From Syngnathus acus (Eukaryota > Chordata > Actinopteri > Syngnathiformes > Syngnathidae), in assembly GCF_901709675.1 (NCBI RefSeq), contig NC_051095.1, positions 27,301,456 to 27,365,455 on the forward strand: a stretch of 64,000 bases of DNA. The letters are read 5' to 3'. The notes below the pieces were generated by a model. That model was not told the DNA's origin. It saw only the letters and a program-made list of their open reading frames with translations, and did no database searches. Positions 52,919 to 63,388 of this stretch are shown piece after piece (position 1 is the stretch's first letter; every line of letters starts with the position of its first letter). Position numbers and translations under genes: made by a program.

Positions 52919-53832
52919 CTAATACTTTGTAGCGCCACCTTTTGCTGCAATTACAGCTGCAAGTCGCTTGGGGTATGTCTCTATCAGGTTTGCACATCGA
53001 GAGACTGGAATTCTTGCCCATTCTTCCTTGCAAAACAGCTCGAGCTCAGTGAGGTTGGATGGAGAGCGTTTATGAACAGCAGTCTTCAGCTCTTTCCACA
53101 GATTCTCGATTGGATTCAGGTCTGGACTTTGACTTGGCCATTCTAACACCTGGATACGTCTATTTGTGAACCATTCCATTGTAGATTTGGCTTTATGTTT
53201 TGGATCATTGTCCTGTTGAAAGATACATTTCCGTCCCAGTCTCAGGTCTTTTGCAGACTCCAACAGGTTTTCTTCCAGAATGGTCCTGTATTTGGCTCCA
53301 TCCATCTTCCCATCAATTTTAGCCATCTTCCCTGTCCCTGCTGAAGAAAAGCAGGCCCAAACCATGATGCTGCCACCACCATGTTTGACAGTGGGGATGG
53401 TGTGTTCAGGGTGATGAGCTGTGTTGCTTTTACGCCAAACATATCGTTTTGCATTGTAGCCAAAAAGTTCAATTTTGGTTTCATCTGACCAGAGCACCTT
53501 CTTCCACATGTTTGGTGTGTCTCCCAGGTGGCTTGTGGCAAACTTTAAACGAGACTTTGTATGGATATCTTTGAGAAATGGCTTTCTTCTTGCCACTCTT
53601 GGCTGCATCTCTGATCAGTCTTCTCCTTGTTTGAGATGAAAGTTTGGAGGGACGGCCGGGTCTTCTTGGTAGATTTGCAGTGGTCTGATACTCCTTCCAT
53701 TTCAATATAATTGCTTGCACAGTGCCTTCTTCAGATGTTTAAAGCTTGGGAAATCTTTTTGTATCCAAATCCGGCTTTAAACTTCTCCACAACAGTATCT
53801 CGGACCTGCCTGGTGTGTTCCTTTGTCTTCAT
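52919..53832 (-). pseudogene. Tc1-like transposase, near-complete
   Basis: Starts MKTKEHTRQVRDTVVEKFKA at 53832; a frameshift near 53735 moves it to the next frame (TTANLPRRPGRPSKLSSQTR, containing the GRPR-like hinge). A second shift near 53500-53600 leads to the catalytic frame, 53608-52919: KVLWSDETKIELFG (first Asp), FQQDNDPKHKAKS (second Asp), SQSPDLNPIENLWKELK (third acidic residue), ending GGATKY. The length equals the usual 340 residues, so only small indels disable it. Confidence 0.9.
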
Positions 53833-54160
53833 GGTTCTCTCTGCGCTTTAAACAGAACCCTGAGACTATCAAAGAGCAGGTGCATTTATACGTAGACTTG
53901 ATTACACACAGTTGCATTCTATTTATCATCATCAGTCATTTAGGACAACATTGGATCATTCAAAGATCCTCACTGAACTTCTGGAGTGAGTTTGCTGCAC
54001 TGAAAGTAAAGGGGCCGAATAACATTGCACGCCCCACTTTTCAGTTTTTTATTTGTTAAAAAAGTTTAAATTATCCAATAAATTTCGTTCCACTTCACGA
54101 TTGTGTCCCACTTGTTGATTCTTGACAAAAAAAATTAAATTTTATATCTTTATGTTTGAA

Positions 54161-54473
54161 AGTTAAAGTTAAGTTAAAGTCCCAATGATCATCACACACA
54201 CATCTGGGTGTGGTGAAATTTGTCCTCTGCATTTAACCCATCCCCGTGTGATTTTAATCCATCCCCTGGGGGAGAGGGGAGCAGTGAGCAGCAGCGGTGC
54301 CGCGCTCGGGAATCAGTTGGTGATCTAACCCCCCAATTCCAACCCTTAATGCTGAGTGCCAAGCAGGGAGGCAATGGGTCCCATTTTTATAGTCTTTGGT
54401 ATGACCCGGCCGGGGTTTGAACCCACAACCTTCCAGTCTCAGGGCGGACACTCTACCACTAGGCCACTGAGCT
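54161..54473 (-). mobile_element. SINE_FR2-like SINE inside the Tc1 terminal repeat
   Basis: A full-length copy: the minus-strand head AGCTCAGTGGCCTAGTGGTA with B-box GGGTTCAAACCC, the body shared with 19106-19365 and 29797-30030, and a TTAACTTTAACT tail. It interrupts TATGTTTGAA|GCCTGAAATG of the Tc1 end. No clear target duplication. Confidence 0.9.
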
Positions 54474-54578
54474 GCCTGAAATGTGGCAAAATGTTGAAAG
54501 GTTCAAGGGGGCCGAATACTTTCGCAAGGCACTGTATATAAGCAATAACATTATCAAACCATCTGTGTCACTCTAAAT

Positions 54579-54955
54579 CAGGGGTCTCCAAACTACGGCC
54601 CGCGGGCCACATGCGGCATCCCATTAGCACCCCCCCCCCCCCCGGAAGAGAAGCGAACGCGCAGCGTTTGACGTCCCCTTAGCACCCCCCCCGGAAGAGA
54701 AGCGAAAAGCGAACGCGCAGCGTTTGACGTCCCATTAGCACCACCCCCCCCCCGAGAAGAGAAGCGAACCGCAGCGTGTGACGTCCCATTAGCACCCCCC
54801 CCCGAGAAGAGAAGCGAACGCGCAGCGTGTGACGTCCAAGTTAGCCCCCCCCCACCACCCACCCACCCGGAAGAGAAGCGAAAGAAAATTTTGGCCCCCG
54901 GGCCCCTTCACGTTAATAAATCTGGCCCTCCTTGCAAAACGTTTGGAGACCCCTG
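54579..54955. mobile_element. hAT MITE with internal C-rich tandem repeats
   Basis: Ends CAGGGGTCTCCAAACTACGG and CGTTTGGAGACCCCTG, with the perfect 8-bp duplication CTCTAAAT (54571-54578, 54956-54963). About five imperfect units of roughly 55 bp with a C-run, GAAGAGAAGCGAACGCGCAG and TGACGTCCCATTAGC fill 54628-54885. Confidence 0.93.
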
Positions 54956-56430
54956 CTCTAAATCATTAAATCCATCGATCAAATTCTTCGTCCTTTGTCA
55001 ACAACGCTGCGCGTGCGCCCTGACGTCAAGACTCGTCGTTATTCCACAGATCTGGTATATAACTATATTGTAGCGTTAACAAAGTAGAAGGAAAGATGTG
55101 GGTTTGGTAAACGGCTCTTTATTTAACAAAACAAGAGTTCAACGAGCCAACAACTACTGAACTGTAGTGATAAAAACATATACAAGTTGCTACACGAAAT
55201 AAAGTCGGGGGCCGGCGCTCGGCCGGGTGGCTGTCCGGGGACGGTGGATGGGGCTCGGACATTGCTTTTACGCACGCCCGGTCCTATTCTATGGAACTCT
55301 CTTCCACCTCCGTGGCTGGAAGTGCCACCTCCGGGGATGGAAGTCCACGCCGCCACACACCTGGAAGTCGACGTCGGTGCTTGGGGCCGTGTGGTGGTGA
55401 ACTATTTATGTTATAGTTATTTGATATATATTTTTTCGTATAGCAAGTTGTATATGTTTTTATTGTTACAGTTCAGTAGTTGTTGGCTCGTTGAACTCTT
55501 GTTTTCTTAAATAAAGAGACGTTTACCAAACCCACGTCTTTCCTTGTACTTTGTTAACGCTATAATATAGTTATATACTAGATCTGTGGAATAACGACGA
55601 GGCTGACGTCAGGGCGCACGCGGGGCGTTGTTGACAAAGGACGAGGAATTTGATCGATGGATTTAATGATTTGGAGTGACACAGGTGGTTTGATAATATT
55701 GTTGTTTATATGATAGTTATTTGATATATACTTTATATATCGTTATATGGGTCTGTGGAATATTTAGACGTCAGCGGCGCGGCGCATACGCGGCATCGTT
55801 TCCATAAAGGATGATCGATGGATTTAATGAATTGGAGTGACACAGATGGTTTTATAAACGTGTTATTTATGTAATAGTTATTTGAATAACTGAATGTTAC
55901 GTCAGGCCCGTTCTCAGCTCTTCGTTTGTGTTTATGTCACGTTAGCATACCTATCGTTTCGCCTGATGTTGCTCGTTCATGTCCGTTCTTGGTGTTGGAT
56001 TTTGTCGAATAAATTTCCCCCAAAATGCAACTTTGTACTCCGGAGCGACTTGTATATGTTTTTTTTCACGTTATTGTGCATTTTATGGCTAATGCGACCT
56101 ATATTCCGGAGCAACTTTTAGTCCGAAAAATACGGTATTAATGAATTACTTATCTATTACCCCATTTTCGCTGTAATTGGATATTAGAGATCGATCGAGC
56201 ATCAGGACCCCTTTTTTTCAATAATGGTTATTGCAAAAACAAAGAATCCCATGGCTGGATTAGCAGTACACAGATCTTGTATTTTATTGTATTGTATTGT
56301 TCATTGTACTCGTATTACCTGGATTGTTTTACCCCTTTCTTTGTCTAATATTTAATGTTGTTTAGTGAGTATCAACAAATAAAGTGCACTTTAGTTTCGT
56401 ACTTGCGTACTTAATACTTTCATGGCACCA

Positions 56431-56985
56431 TATGAAGAGCAGAATAGACACAAGATAGACACTATTGCAGGAGTCCTCAATTTACAAGCACAATGGGTTC
56501 CGAGAGGCTGTTTGTAAGAGGAATTGTTTGTAGGTCAAGACACAGTAAATTGTTTTCAAATTAAATTCAATTTAATTGAAAAATAATTAAATTTACAAAA
56601 TTTAAAAATATCAAATAAATTATATATATGAAGAGCAGAATAGACACAAGATAGACACTATTACAGGAGTCCTCAACTTACAAGCACAATGGGTTCTGAG
56701 AGGTTTGTAAGAGGAATTGTTTGTATGTTAAATTTTGTTTTAAAATTAAATTGAATTAAATAAAAAAATAATTACCGTAATTTTCGGACTATAAGTCGCA
56801 CCGGAGTATAAGTCGCACCAGCCATAAAATGCCCAAAAAAGTGAAAAAAAACATATATATGTATATAAATCGCTCCTGAGTATAAGTCGCACCCCCACCC
56901 AAACTATGAAAAAAAACCGCGACTTATAGTCCGAAAATTACGGTATTTACAAAACTTAAAAATATAAAATAAATTATGTAAGTCA
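56431..56985. repeat. 196-bp tandem duplication, second copy interrupted
   Basis: Copy 1 starts TATGAAGAGCAGAATAGACA at 56431, copy 2 at 56627. Both include AAGATAGACACTATT and GGAGTCCTCAA-TTACAAGCA. Copy 2 carries the MITE at 56775-56943; copy 1 shows the empty site AATAATTAAATTTAC. Confidence 0.88.
56775..56943. mobile_element. 169-bp MITE, CCGTAATTTTCGGACTATAAG family
   Basis: Ends CCGTAATTTTCGGACTATAA and TTATAGTCCGAAAATTACGG, with TA at 56773-56774 and 56944-56945. The minimal member of the family whose large forms are 23696-28271 and 51426-56135. Confidence 0.93.
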
Positions 56986-57682
56986 TACTGATATACTGAC
57001 ACATATAGTGTCTAAGCATTAATTAAAAATTAACTACATTTACTGAATTGCTTTTACAGTACAGTAATGGCAATCTTTGTTTCCATTAAGATTGCTTGGC
57101 ATTTCTTGGCACCGCCACCACTTCATTAGCCTTTGCGTTATCAAAATACTAAATAAAGTTTACTTACGAGAAAAATTGTAAATTAATCCAAGGTGTACTG
57201 TACACCCTGAGCTGTTTATAGAGAGAACAGACATTATAGCAAACACATGCGAGGTATAACTCACTGCATAGAGGTTGATATTTGTGTAGGTATCTATGCT
57301 TATGCTTGGTCGAGAGCTGCAGTCCTCTTTCAGATCCACACGACGAGAACATCGACTTTGCCTGTCCACTAGGAAGGCTGTGGGAAAAAAAGGACACTGA
57401 AAATTACATTATCAATGGAAATTACATTACCACTAAGAATGCTGTGGAAAAAAGGACACTGGAAATCACATTACCACATAACATTTTCTGATAATAAATA
57501 AAAATTGCCTAGTTAATATACTAAATAATACTACTGCTCACAAAGATATGTAATTGACCATTAAAAAGAGCAATTTTCCCTGATAAAATGAAAATAATTA
57601 AAGTCCTTCCCATGTATAAAGGTGGCAATAAGACCACCGGATCTCAATCTTTCTTCAATGTACTTGCAGGACAGGGAACACA
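56986..57682. other. Unassigned AT-rich DNA
   Basis: Contains a local duplication (GAAAATTACATTATCAATGG / GGAAATTACATTACCACTAA near 57398-57435). No gene recognised. Confidence 0.35.
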
Positions 57683-58165
57683 TACTCCAGCCGGATCGGC
57701 CAACACAGGTTAATTAAAGGCCATAGAATAAAAATGTGTCTTTAGTCATGTCTTAAATGTTTTTACAGAGGTAGCAGTTCTGATATCTATCGGTAGGGCA
57801 TTCCAAAGCTCTGGAGCCCGAAGAGATTATTCTCTAGACCATGCAGGCTTCTTTTTGGCCCTCGGGGTCATTAAAAGACTAGCGTTTTACGAGCGAAGGT
57901 TACGGGACAGAACGTAAGGCACAACTAGGTTGACGAGATACGAAGGCGCTAAGCCATGCAGGTCGTGAGACAGGTTAGTTTTACCCTACTGATAATGTGT
58001 CATCGCAATAGCGTTACGGTAGTCAAGGCGCGACGTAATAAACGCATCTATAATAATTTCCACATCACGAGTTGAAAGAATCGGACGAATCTTAGCAATA
58101 TTACGGAGGTGACAAAACACAATTCTAGTTATGTTCTTAATGTGTTTTTGAAAGGAGAATAAAAG
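57683..58165 (-). pseudogene. L2-type LINE C-terminal fragment
   Basis: Matches 43078-43690 (TTAATTAAAGGCCATA, GTAGGGCATTCCAAAGCTC, GACTAGCGTTTTACGAGCG) with about 240 bp missing between 57960 and 57990. Encodes scraps of the RT C-terminus such as FQKHIKNITRIVFCHLRNIA. Confidence 0.87.
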
Positions 58166-58552
58166 TTGATTAAAAACAAACATTCTCCTTGGAATGAAAA
58201 ATAAAAGGATATTGGCAATTTTATGTCTAAAATTATTTAATTAATTATATTAAATCAAATGATAATTTATAAAAATTATGTGTCGATGTGTGGCCAACAT
58301 TGATGTAAATAGATCAAGCTATCATCGATGTAGCTGGATCACAGGGAAGACATTTTGATACATCACTTAAATAAATGTATCGTGACACCCGAGTACAAAG
58401 CTTCCAAAAATATTCTGCCTGAGAATGTGCAAAGTTTATGCAAGCAAAGGAAAGATAATCTTGGTCTCAGACGAATGTTATGTTTGAGAAGCAGCAGATA
58501 GACACAACACATTGAAGTCACATGTTAGCAATTATACAGTAGGGAGAACAAG
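58166..58552. other. Unassigned DNA before the provirus
   Basis: AT-rich. 58370-58392 (AAATGTATCGTGACACCC) resembles a decayed end of the TAGGGGTGTAA hAT MITE family. No gene. Confidence 0.4.
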
Positions 58553-58961
58553 TGTTAGGGTTGATAGTTAAGTTTGATCCTATGATTATGTTGGAATGTA
58601 ACCTGTAATAATTAACCAAACTTGTCCTGTTTTAGCAAAGTAGTAGAACAAAGTGCTAAGATCCTTTGAACTGATTGACCAGCTGAAGAGGAAGCAATCA
58701 AAGTTGTTCTGTTTACACAACATCGTAAAACACCCCCTGCTCTGATTTGACCAGAGGCCAGGGGTTCACCAAACCAGTCCAATTTCACCCCCACCCTGCT
58801 TCTCTCAATAAATATGATCTTGCAAGAATCCAAAGTCAGACTTCGTTCGAACATCGCTGTATGCACAGTGACGAACGATTTCTCCACTTGCAAGTGTTCA
58901 AAAGGCATACTGTGTCCCGTGGGGTTCTTGCAAATAAGTTAGAGTGAGCACCACTCTAACA
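58553..58961 (+). mobile_element. Provirus 5' LTR, 409 bp
   Basis: Bounded by TGTTAGGGTTG and CACTCTAACA, a TGTTAG/CTAACA inverted terminus. AATAAA is at 58807-58812. Directly followed by the primer-binding site. Confidence 0.8.
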
Positions 58962-58964
58962 TTT

Positions 58965-58984
58965 TGGTGTCGTGACCCGGATTC
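58965..58984 (+). promoter_or_regulatory. Primer-binding site, closest to tRNA-His
   Basis: TGGTGTCGTGACCCGGATTC starts three bases after the LTR. By memory it differs at two positions from the complement of a vertebrate histidine tRNA 3' end (expected TGGTGCCGTGACTCGGATTC). Confidence 0.65.
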
Positions 58985-60023
58985 CAACATACCCACTGCT
59001 GACTGACGGAGGACGACGTGCTGCACTGTCGACAAGCCAGCGTCCATTAGGAGGAACTGGAAAAGAAAGACCTGGGAAGAATATTCTTCGCTGGGCCAGC
59101 ATTTTAGTTCTGCCTTCGTCTGACAACAGTGGATTGACGGGATTCGGAAGTGCAACGAACCAGGAGACAAGTAAGTAAAAGCCCTAAAGTTAAAAGTGCA
59201 CGAGATACGGCTTTAGTTTGTCCGAGCCATGAAATACGGCTTTGGTTTGTCCAAGCCATGAGATACGGCTTTGGTTTGTCCAAGCCATGAGATACGGCTT
59301 TGGTTTATCCGAGCTATAAGATACGGCTTTGGTTTTTCCGAGCCAAGAAACAGCTTGGGTCCAAGACCCAGTGGAAGGAACAGGTTAAGGAAAACAGAGC
59401 TTCTTTTTCTTAATTGAAGAAGGGCGTAGATTTGTTTTGTCCGTTTTTCCAAGCTGTTTGCCTGAAAGTTGTGTGGTTGAGAGTGACTGGTAGGATAAAT
59501 TGACTAAAAAGCAGTTCTAGTATTAATCCACGGTAATAACACAGGCTGATATTTTGTTGAAAGGTCAATTTAAACCTGCATTGAGGATCCTCAAAGAAAA
59601 AAAATTTTAAAAAAATTTAAAAAACTAAAACTACTAAATTAAGATGGGAATAAAAACTGTAAATCCCTGAATAAAGGGTCTCTTGAAGGAGATGAGAAGT
59701 ACATGGCGAGTAGATGTCTTAATTGTATGCAATACATGCCGAAGTGGAAGAAAAAGTATCGAGTAGAAGGAAAGTTGAAAAGTTTCACTTAAGTGACACT
59801 TGTTAAAAGGGCAATACAGTACTTGTTGTCAGTTTAGTTTTGAGTAGGACCGTACAAAAGAACCCTGACGTCTCAATCGCTTGTTTTGAACATGGAGGTT
59901 TTAACTTTTCACTCGACTCAAATGTGGGTCAGAGTTTTATTTCAAGTACATTTATATTCTTAAATTGTAAACACTGGAGTGACGTGGGGAAAAAGGCAAA
60001 CTGAGTGATGGACATAGTGGTAG
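58985..60023 (+). other. Provirus leader with roughly 30-bp minisatellite
   Basis: A long untranslated leader. At 59200-59345, five units of GAGATACGGCTTTGGTTTGT plus CCAAGCCAT are tandemly repeated. The remainder is A-rich with no open frame of note. Confidence 0.7.
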
Positions 60024-60446
60024 AAGTTTTGGAGGAGTGTGGCTAGGAAGACAAAGGGATTGAGAAAGGAAAGAAAAGAGGCAGAATTGCAGTGTGCTAG
60101 AGTGTGGTTGGAAGCTTCACAAGAGAGAAGAGAACAAATTCAAAAGACAAAAAATAGAAAAATAAAAAGTGATGAGGCCGCCATTCAATTAGGATTTGAA
60201 AAAGAATTCAGGTTGCACAGTGGCATCCCATTCAATGATGCAGCTGAGGGTGCTTATCAGCAACAGCTTAAAAATGCGCTCCTCACTGGTTTCCACCCTG
60301 AATTAGGCATTTGGAAACACTTGGTGGAAGTGGACACTGCTTGTGTTACAACAACCATGCAGTGGGCCAGAGACGCTGACAAAGTGATCAAGAAAGGCAA
60401 AAGTTCTGATGTATTTCATCTAGATGATGATGATAAGGATCTAGAT
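60024..60446 (+). pseudogene. gag capsid-region fragment
   Basis: An open frame after a stop at 60021-60023, with no in-frame ATG at its start. A charged N-terminal stretch (KERKEAELQCARVWLEASQE) is followed by a capsid C-terminal-like segment with AAEGAYQQQLKNALLTGFHP. This is similar in layout to gammaretroviral-type capsid. It encodes a structural protein of the particle. The frame is broken upstream (a short ATG frame at 60008 ends at once) and interrupted downstream by the hAT element. Confidence 0.7.
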
Positions 60447-61485
60447 CAGACATGGGCAAACTACGGCCCGCGGGCCACATCCAGCCCACGGGGCCGTTTA
60501 ATCCGGCCCGCCAAACCTGAATAAATTGTATTATTAATTTTATTTTGAGTCATTTTCCCTGCAATTACTATGTTTCCCCAGTAGATGGGGAAGCGCCCGC
60601 CCGCGCATTTACTCCCGGGAGCCGTTTCAGAAAGCTCGGTGCACACTCACAAGTCCGTGTGCGTACTCAGTAGTACGTAGTAATTTCATCTATCAGTGCC
60701 GAATTTCGAGTGTAGGCTGTGACGTCAATATTCTCGTAATCCGCGCGCTGAGTTTTCAGATACAGTTTTACGCTAATGCCACCCACAAACCTTCCCCTGG
60801 AATCCTTCCATTAAAATGAGTGGCCCGAAGAAAAGAAAGGTGGACACTGAGTGCCGAATGTTAAAAAAGAGTGGACAATTTGGCTCGACCTACGTGTGTG
60901 AGAAGATGTTCAGCCACATGAACGTCAACAAAGCCCGTCACAGATCTAGGTTAACGGACCGACACCTCGGCTCAATCCTAAGAATTACCACAACAAATTT
61001 TACTCCAGACTATGATGCACTAGCAAAAAAGGGAAACCAACAATACTATTGATTTCTTTATTACTTTATTTAGATGTATTCTTTCACTGATTCTTCAAGA
61101 TGATGTATTTGGTCAGAATGTTTGCCGTTGGATATGATTTCGCCTCATTAGATAAACATATTTCATAAATCTGACCTGCAGGCGCTGAAGTGATGGAAAA
61201 TGTTATTCATCATAACAGTGTCGTATTTAATAAGAATCACTGATAGTAGTTTTTTGGTGAAATATTTTTTTAATGCTGTTAATAAATGCATTTGTTTTCA
61301 AAAAGCTTTTTTTTAATATCCATGCTTTAGTATCTACTAAAAGTAAAAACCTTTTATGCAATGACCTTTACATGTCGTTTATATTACTTCACACAAACAC
61401 TACATCCATCTGCTCCTGGTTCGGCCCCCCGGTCAAAATTTAGAACCCAATTCGTCCCGCAAGTCAAAACGTTTGCCCACCCCTG
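60447..61485 (+). mobile_element. hAT element inserted in gag
   Basis: 1,039 bp with ends CAGACATGGGCAAACTACGG and GTTTGCCCACCCCTG. A perfect 8-bp duplication ATCTAGAT (60439-60446, 61486-61493). It carries a short open frame at 60816-61052. Confidence 0.93.
60816..61052 (+). CDS. Internally deleted hAT transposase, 78 codons
   Basis: Starts MSGPKKRKVDTECRML, the N-terminus of GTF2IRD2/Charlie-type hAT transposases. It passes directly into the C-terminal dimerisation block TYVCEKMFSHMNVNKARHRS and RLTDRHLGSILRI. The zinc finger and whole catalytic core are missing, yet the junction is in frame and open. If translated it would be a dimerisation peptide without catalysis. Confidence 0.75.
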   Translation: MSGPKKRKVDTECRMLKKSGQFGSTYVCEKMFSHMNVNKARHRSRLTDRHLGSILRITTTNFTPDYDALAKKGNQQYY

Positions 61486-61493
61486 ATCTAGAT

Positions 61494-61589
61494 GAAGATA
61501 CAACAGTCTTCTTCCAAAGTTCCCAATGGGGCAGAGGAAGAGGTAGAGGCCAACAAGGTCGCAGGCCACCATTCAAAAGAGTGTTTTAG
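61494..61589 (+). pseudogene. gag C-terminal tail beyond the hAT insertion
   Basis: Same frame context as 60024-60446. After the duplicated target it encodes an acidic stretch and then a glycine/arginine-rich, nucleocapsid-like tail (WGRGRGRGQQGRRPPFKRVF) ending at TAG 61587-61589. No CCHC zinc knuckle is visible. Confidence 0.6.
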
Positions 61590-63190
61590 AAAAAAACAAA
61601 ACCAACCAAAGGGTGGAGGAAGAGGCAGAGAAAAAGTCAAATTTTCAGCATGACTAGCTTCCTTCCCCTTTGACCGCTCATGCTCCTACAGAGAAAGAAA
61701 TCGTAGATGTCCATACAGCATGAGACATTCTGAGCGCATTAAAAGAAAAAAAAAAAACATGTTACTTTTGGTTTAGATTCATTGTCGGATTACAGAATGA
61801 CAAATGACCAGAGATCAAATTATGTGTGCACCCTAAAGTTAAAATTTCAAATCAAATGGTAAAGCAATGCAAATTGCTTCTAAAAGATAAATAAAGAATT
61901 AGAATGTGCTGTCCTCGCGTGTGTGGGCGGGAACCGGCTTCATGATCGACTGCAGGAAATGGCCAGCTTGTGACGAATCATTGGTGCCGGGCCCCCACCT
62001 CTCGCGTGCGAGAGCTGTGCATCTGTGTGCCTATGTGTTAAAAAGATGAAATTTAGTGCAAATAAATTTGCTAGACTGTGGTCTATCCAATTTGCACCGC
62101 AAAACAGAAACAATTTTGAAAAATAAAAAAAGAGAGGAAAAGAAAGAAATCTGTTTGTGGGCAGAAACTGATCCACACTAGTGCACATTAGTGTCGAGCC
62201 CTCGTGAGAAATTGGAAAAAAAAAGATAGACAGAACATGCTTTCAGGAATTGGATGAAGCAAAATTGTGAATTTAAGACATTGCAATGCTACATTTAAGA
62301 GGAATAATTGATTGGTTGTGTTATAAGATTATACAAACTTCTTTATGTGCATTAAACCCGAGACATTAAGTTGGTTAAATTTAAAAACAAAGAAAAATTC
62401 TGATTAATTTGCCAGTAGTTTTTTTGTGTTGAGTTTTTTTTGGATTGGTGGATTGTTTTATCAGGAACCTTAGGAAAAAAATAGGATAAAGAATGTGAGT
62501 TGAGTATGATATATGAATGTTGTGTGAAGAGCTTGAAAAGAGTGAGACCAATATGTGATGGAAAGGCTCTTTTTTGGAGACTGTGTGTGAGATGCAAATG
62601 AGCAAGGATGAATGATTGCCTGAATGAAAGGAAAATACAGGTTGAATGGTTGAAGTTGTTGGAGACTACTATGGAAAATTAGTAGAACACCTTTGAAGAA
62701 AGAGTGATTTTGAGCAAATTAAATGCTAAGAAAAAAAAAGTTGCTTTTGGATTAATAATTAACTAGAGAAAAAAAACTGGAGAACCAGTAACACATGCAG
62801 AAGATTTGTGAACTGGGAAACTGAGTAGCGTTTTGGAAAGAAAGTCAAATTAAATGATGATAGAATCATATGTAGTAAAGAACACATCCTCCCAAAAAGA
62901 TTGTCAAGGTGTCAAGGCATGGGCGTCGCCAAGCCTCAGAAGGAGGGAGTAGGACAGATAGTGAAAGATAGTAATAATACAACACTTTACTACATATACA
63001 TTCTCTAATACATATGGAGTTGTACCATTAAGTTAATTTTTTTCTCAAACTTTTGCTGTAAACAATTGGAAAATGATTGAAAAGTGACTAAAGAAGCTAT
63101 GAGGAAGTGGTGTAGCTGTTAAGGGCACGCGCTTATGCGCTTCCCTGGCTAATCAACATTTGTTTAACTGATAAGGAGGTGGGCAAAGGA
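61590..63190 (+). other. A-rich provirus interior, no gene recognised
   Basis: Expected to hold protease and early pol, but no convincing DTG active site or open frame is seen. It has retroviral-style A-richness and several A-runs (61740-61762, 62215-62225, 62728-62740). Confidence 0.45.
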
Positions 63191-63385
63191 ACCATCTGCT
63201 ACAGGACTTACGGTCCATTCCTCCAGTAACCAAGATCAGAGAATCTCCTTTAAAACAGGAGGCAATAAATGGGATAGCCCCTGTCATAAATGGTCTTTGG
63301 TCAGGAGGAATCATTAGGAAGTGCTCAGACTCTCCTTGCAAACACTCCTATTTGCCCAGTTCAAAAGGGCAATAAAATTGATTGG
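63191..63385 (+). pseudogene. Reverse transcriptase N-terminal remnant
   Basis: Frames give QEAINGIAPVINGLWSGGII followed by a CSDSPC-like and LP-QKA segment, the start of the RT fingers in gamma-type retroviruses. Everything from the catalytic palm through RNase H is absent before the next feature. Confidence 0.6.
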
Positions 63386-63388
63386 TGA

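Larger units (their letters stand above)
52703..54534 (-). mobile_element. Tc1-like element, full-length copy
   Basis: The ends CAGTGCCTTGCGAAAGTATT and complement are flanked by TA (52701-52702, 54535-54536). Terminal repeats are about 170 bp. It contains one transposase gene and, in its right terminal repeat, a SINE at 54161-54473. The related copy is at 14590-15979. Confidence 0.92.
51426..56135. mobile_element. Foldback-type TA element with long inverted arms
   Basis: Ends CCGTATTTTTCGGACTATAA (51426) and AGTCCGAAAAATACGG (to 56135), with TA at 51424-51425 and 56136-56137. The left arm (51426-51508, 52355-52702, 54535-54578, 54956-55196) is the inverted complement of the right arm (about 55440-56135). 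Landmarks include ATTTATTCGACAAAATCC, AACGATATATAAATTATATA, GACGTGGGTTTGGTAAACGG and GTTCAACGAGCCAACAACTA. The unpaired centre is about 240 bp. Three DNA elements and a SINE interrupt the left arm only. Confidence 0.85.

Noticed and set aside
5764-54473. tRNA genes suggested by A- and B-box sequences at several places
   Set aside because: All are heads of SINEs with SINE bodies and tails; no cloverleaf with an anticodon arm was seen.
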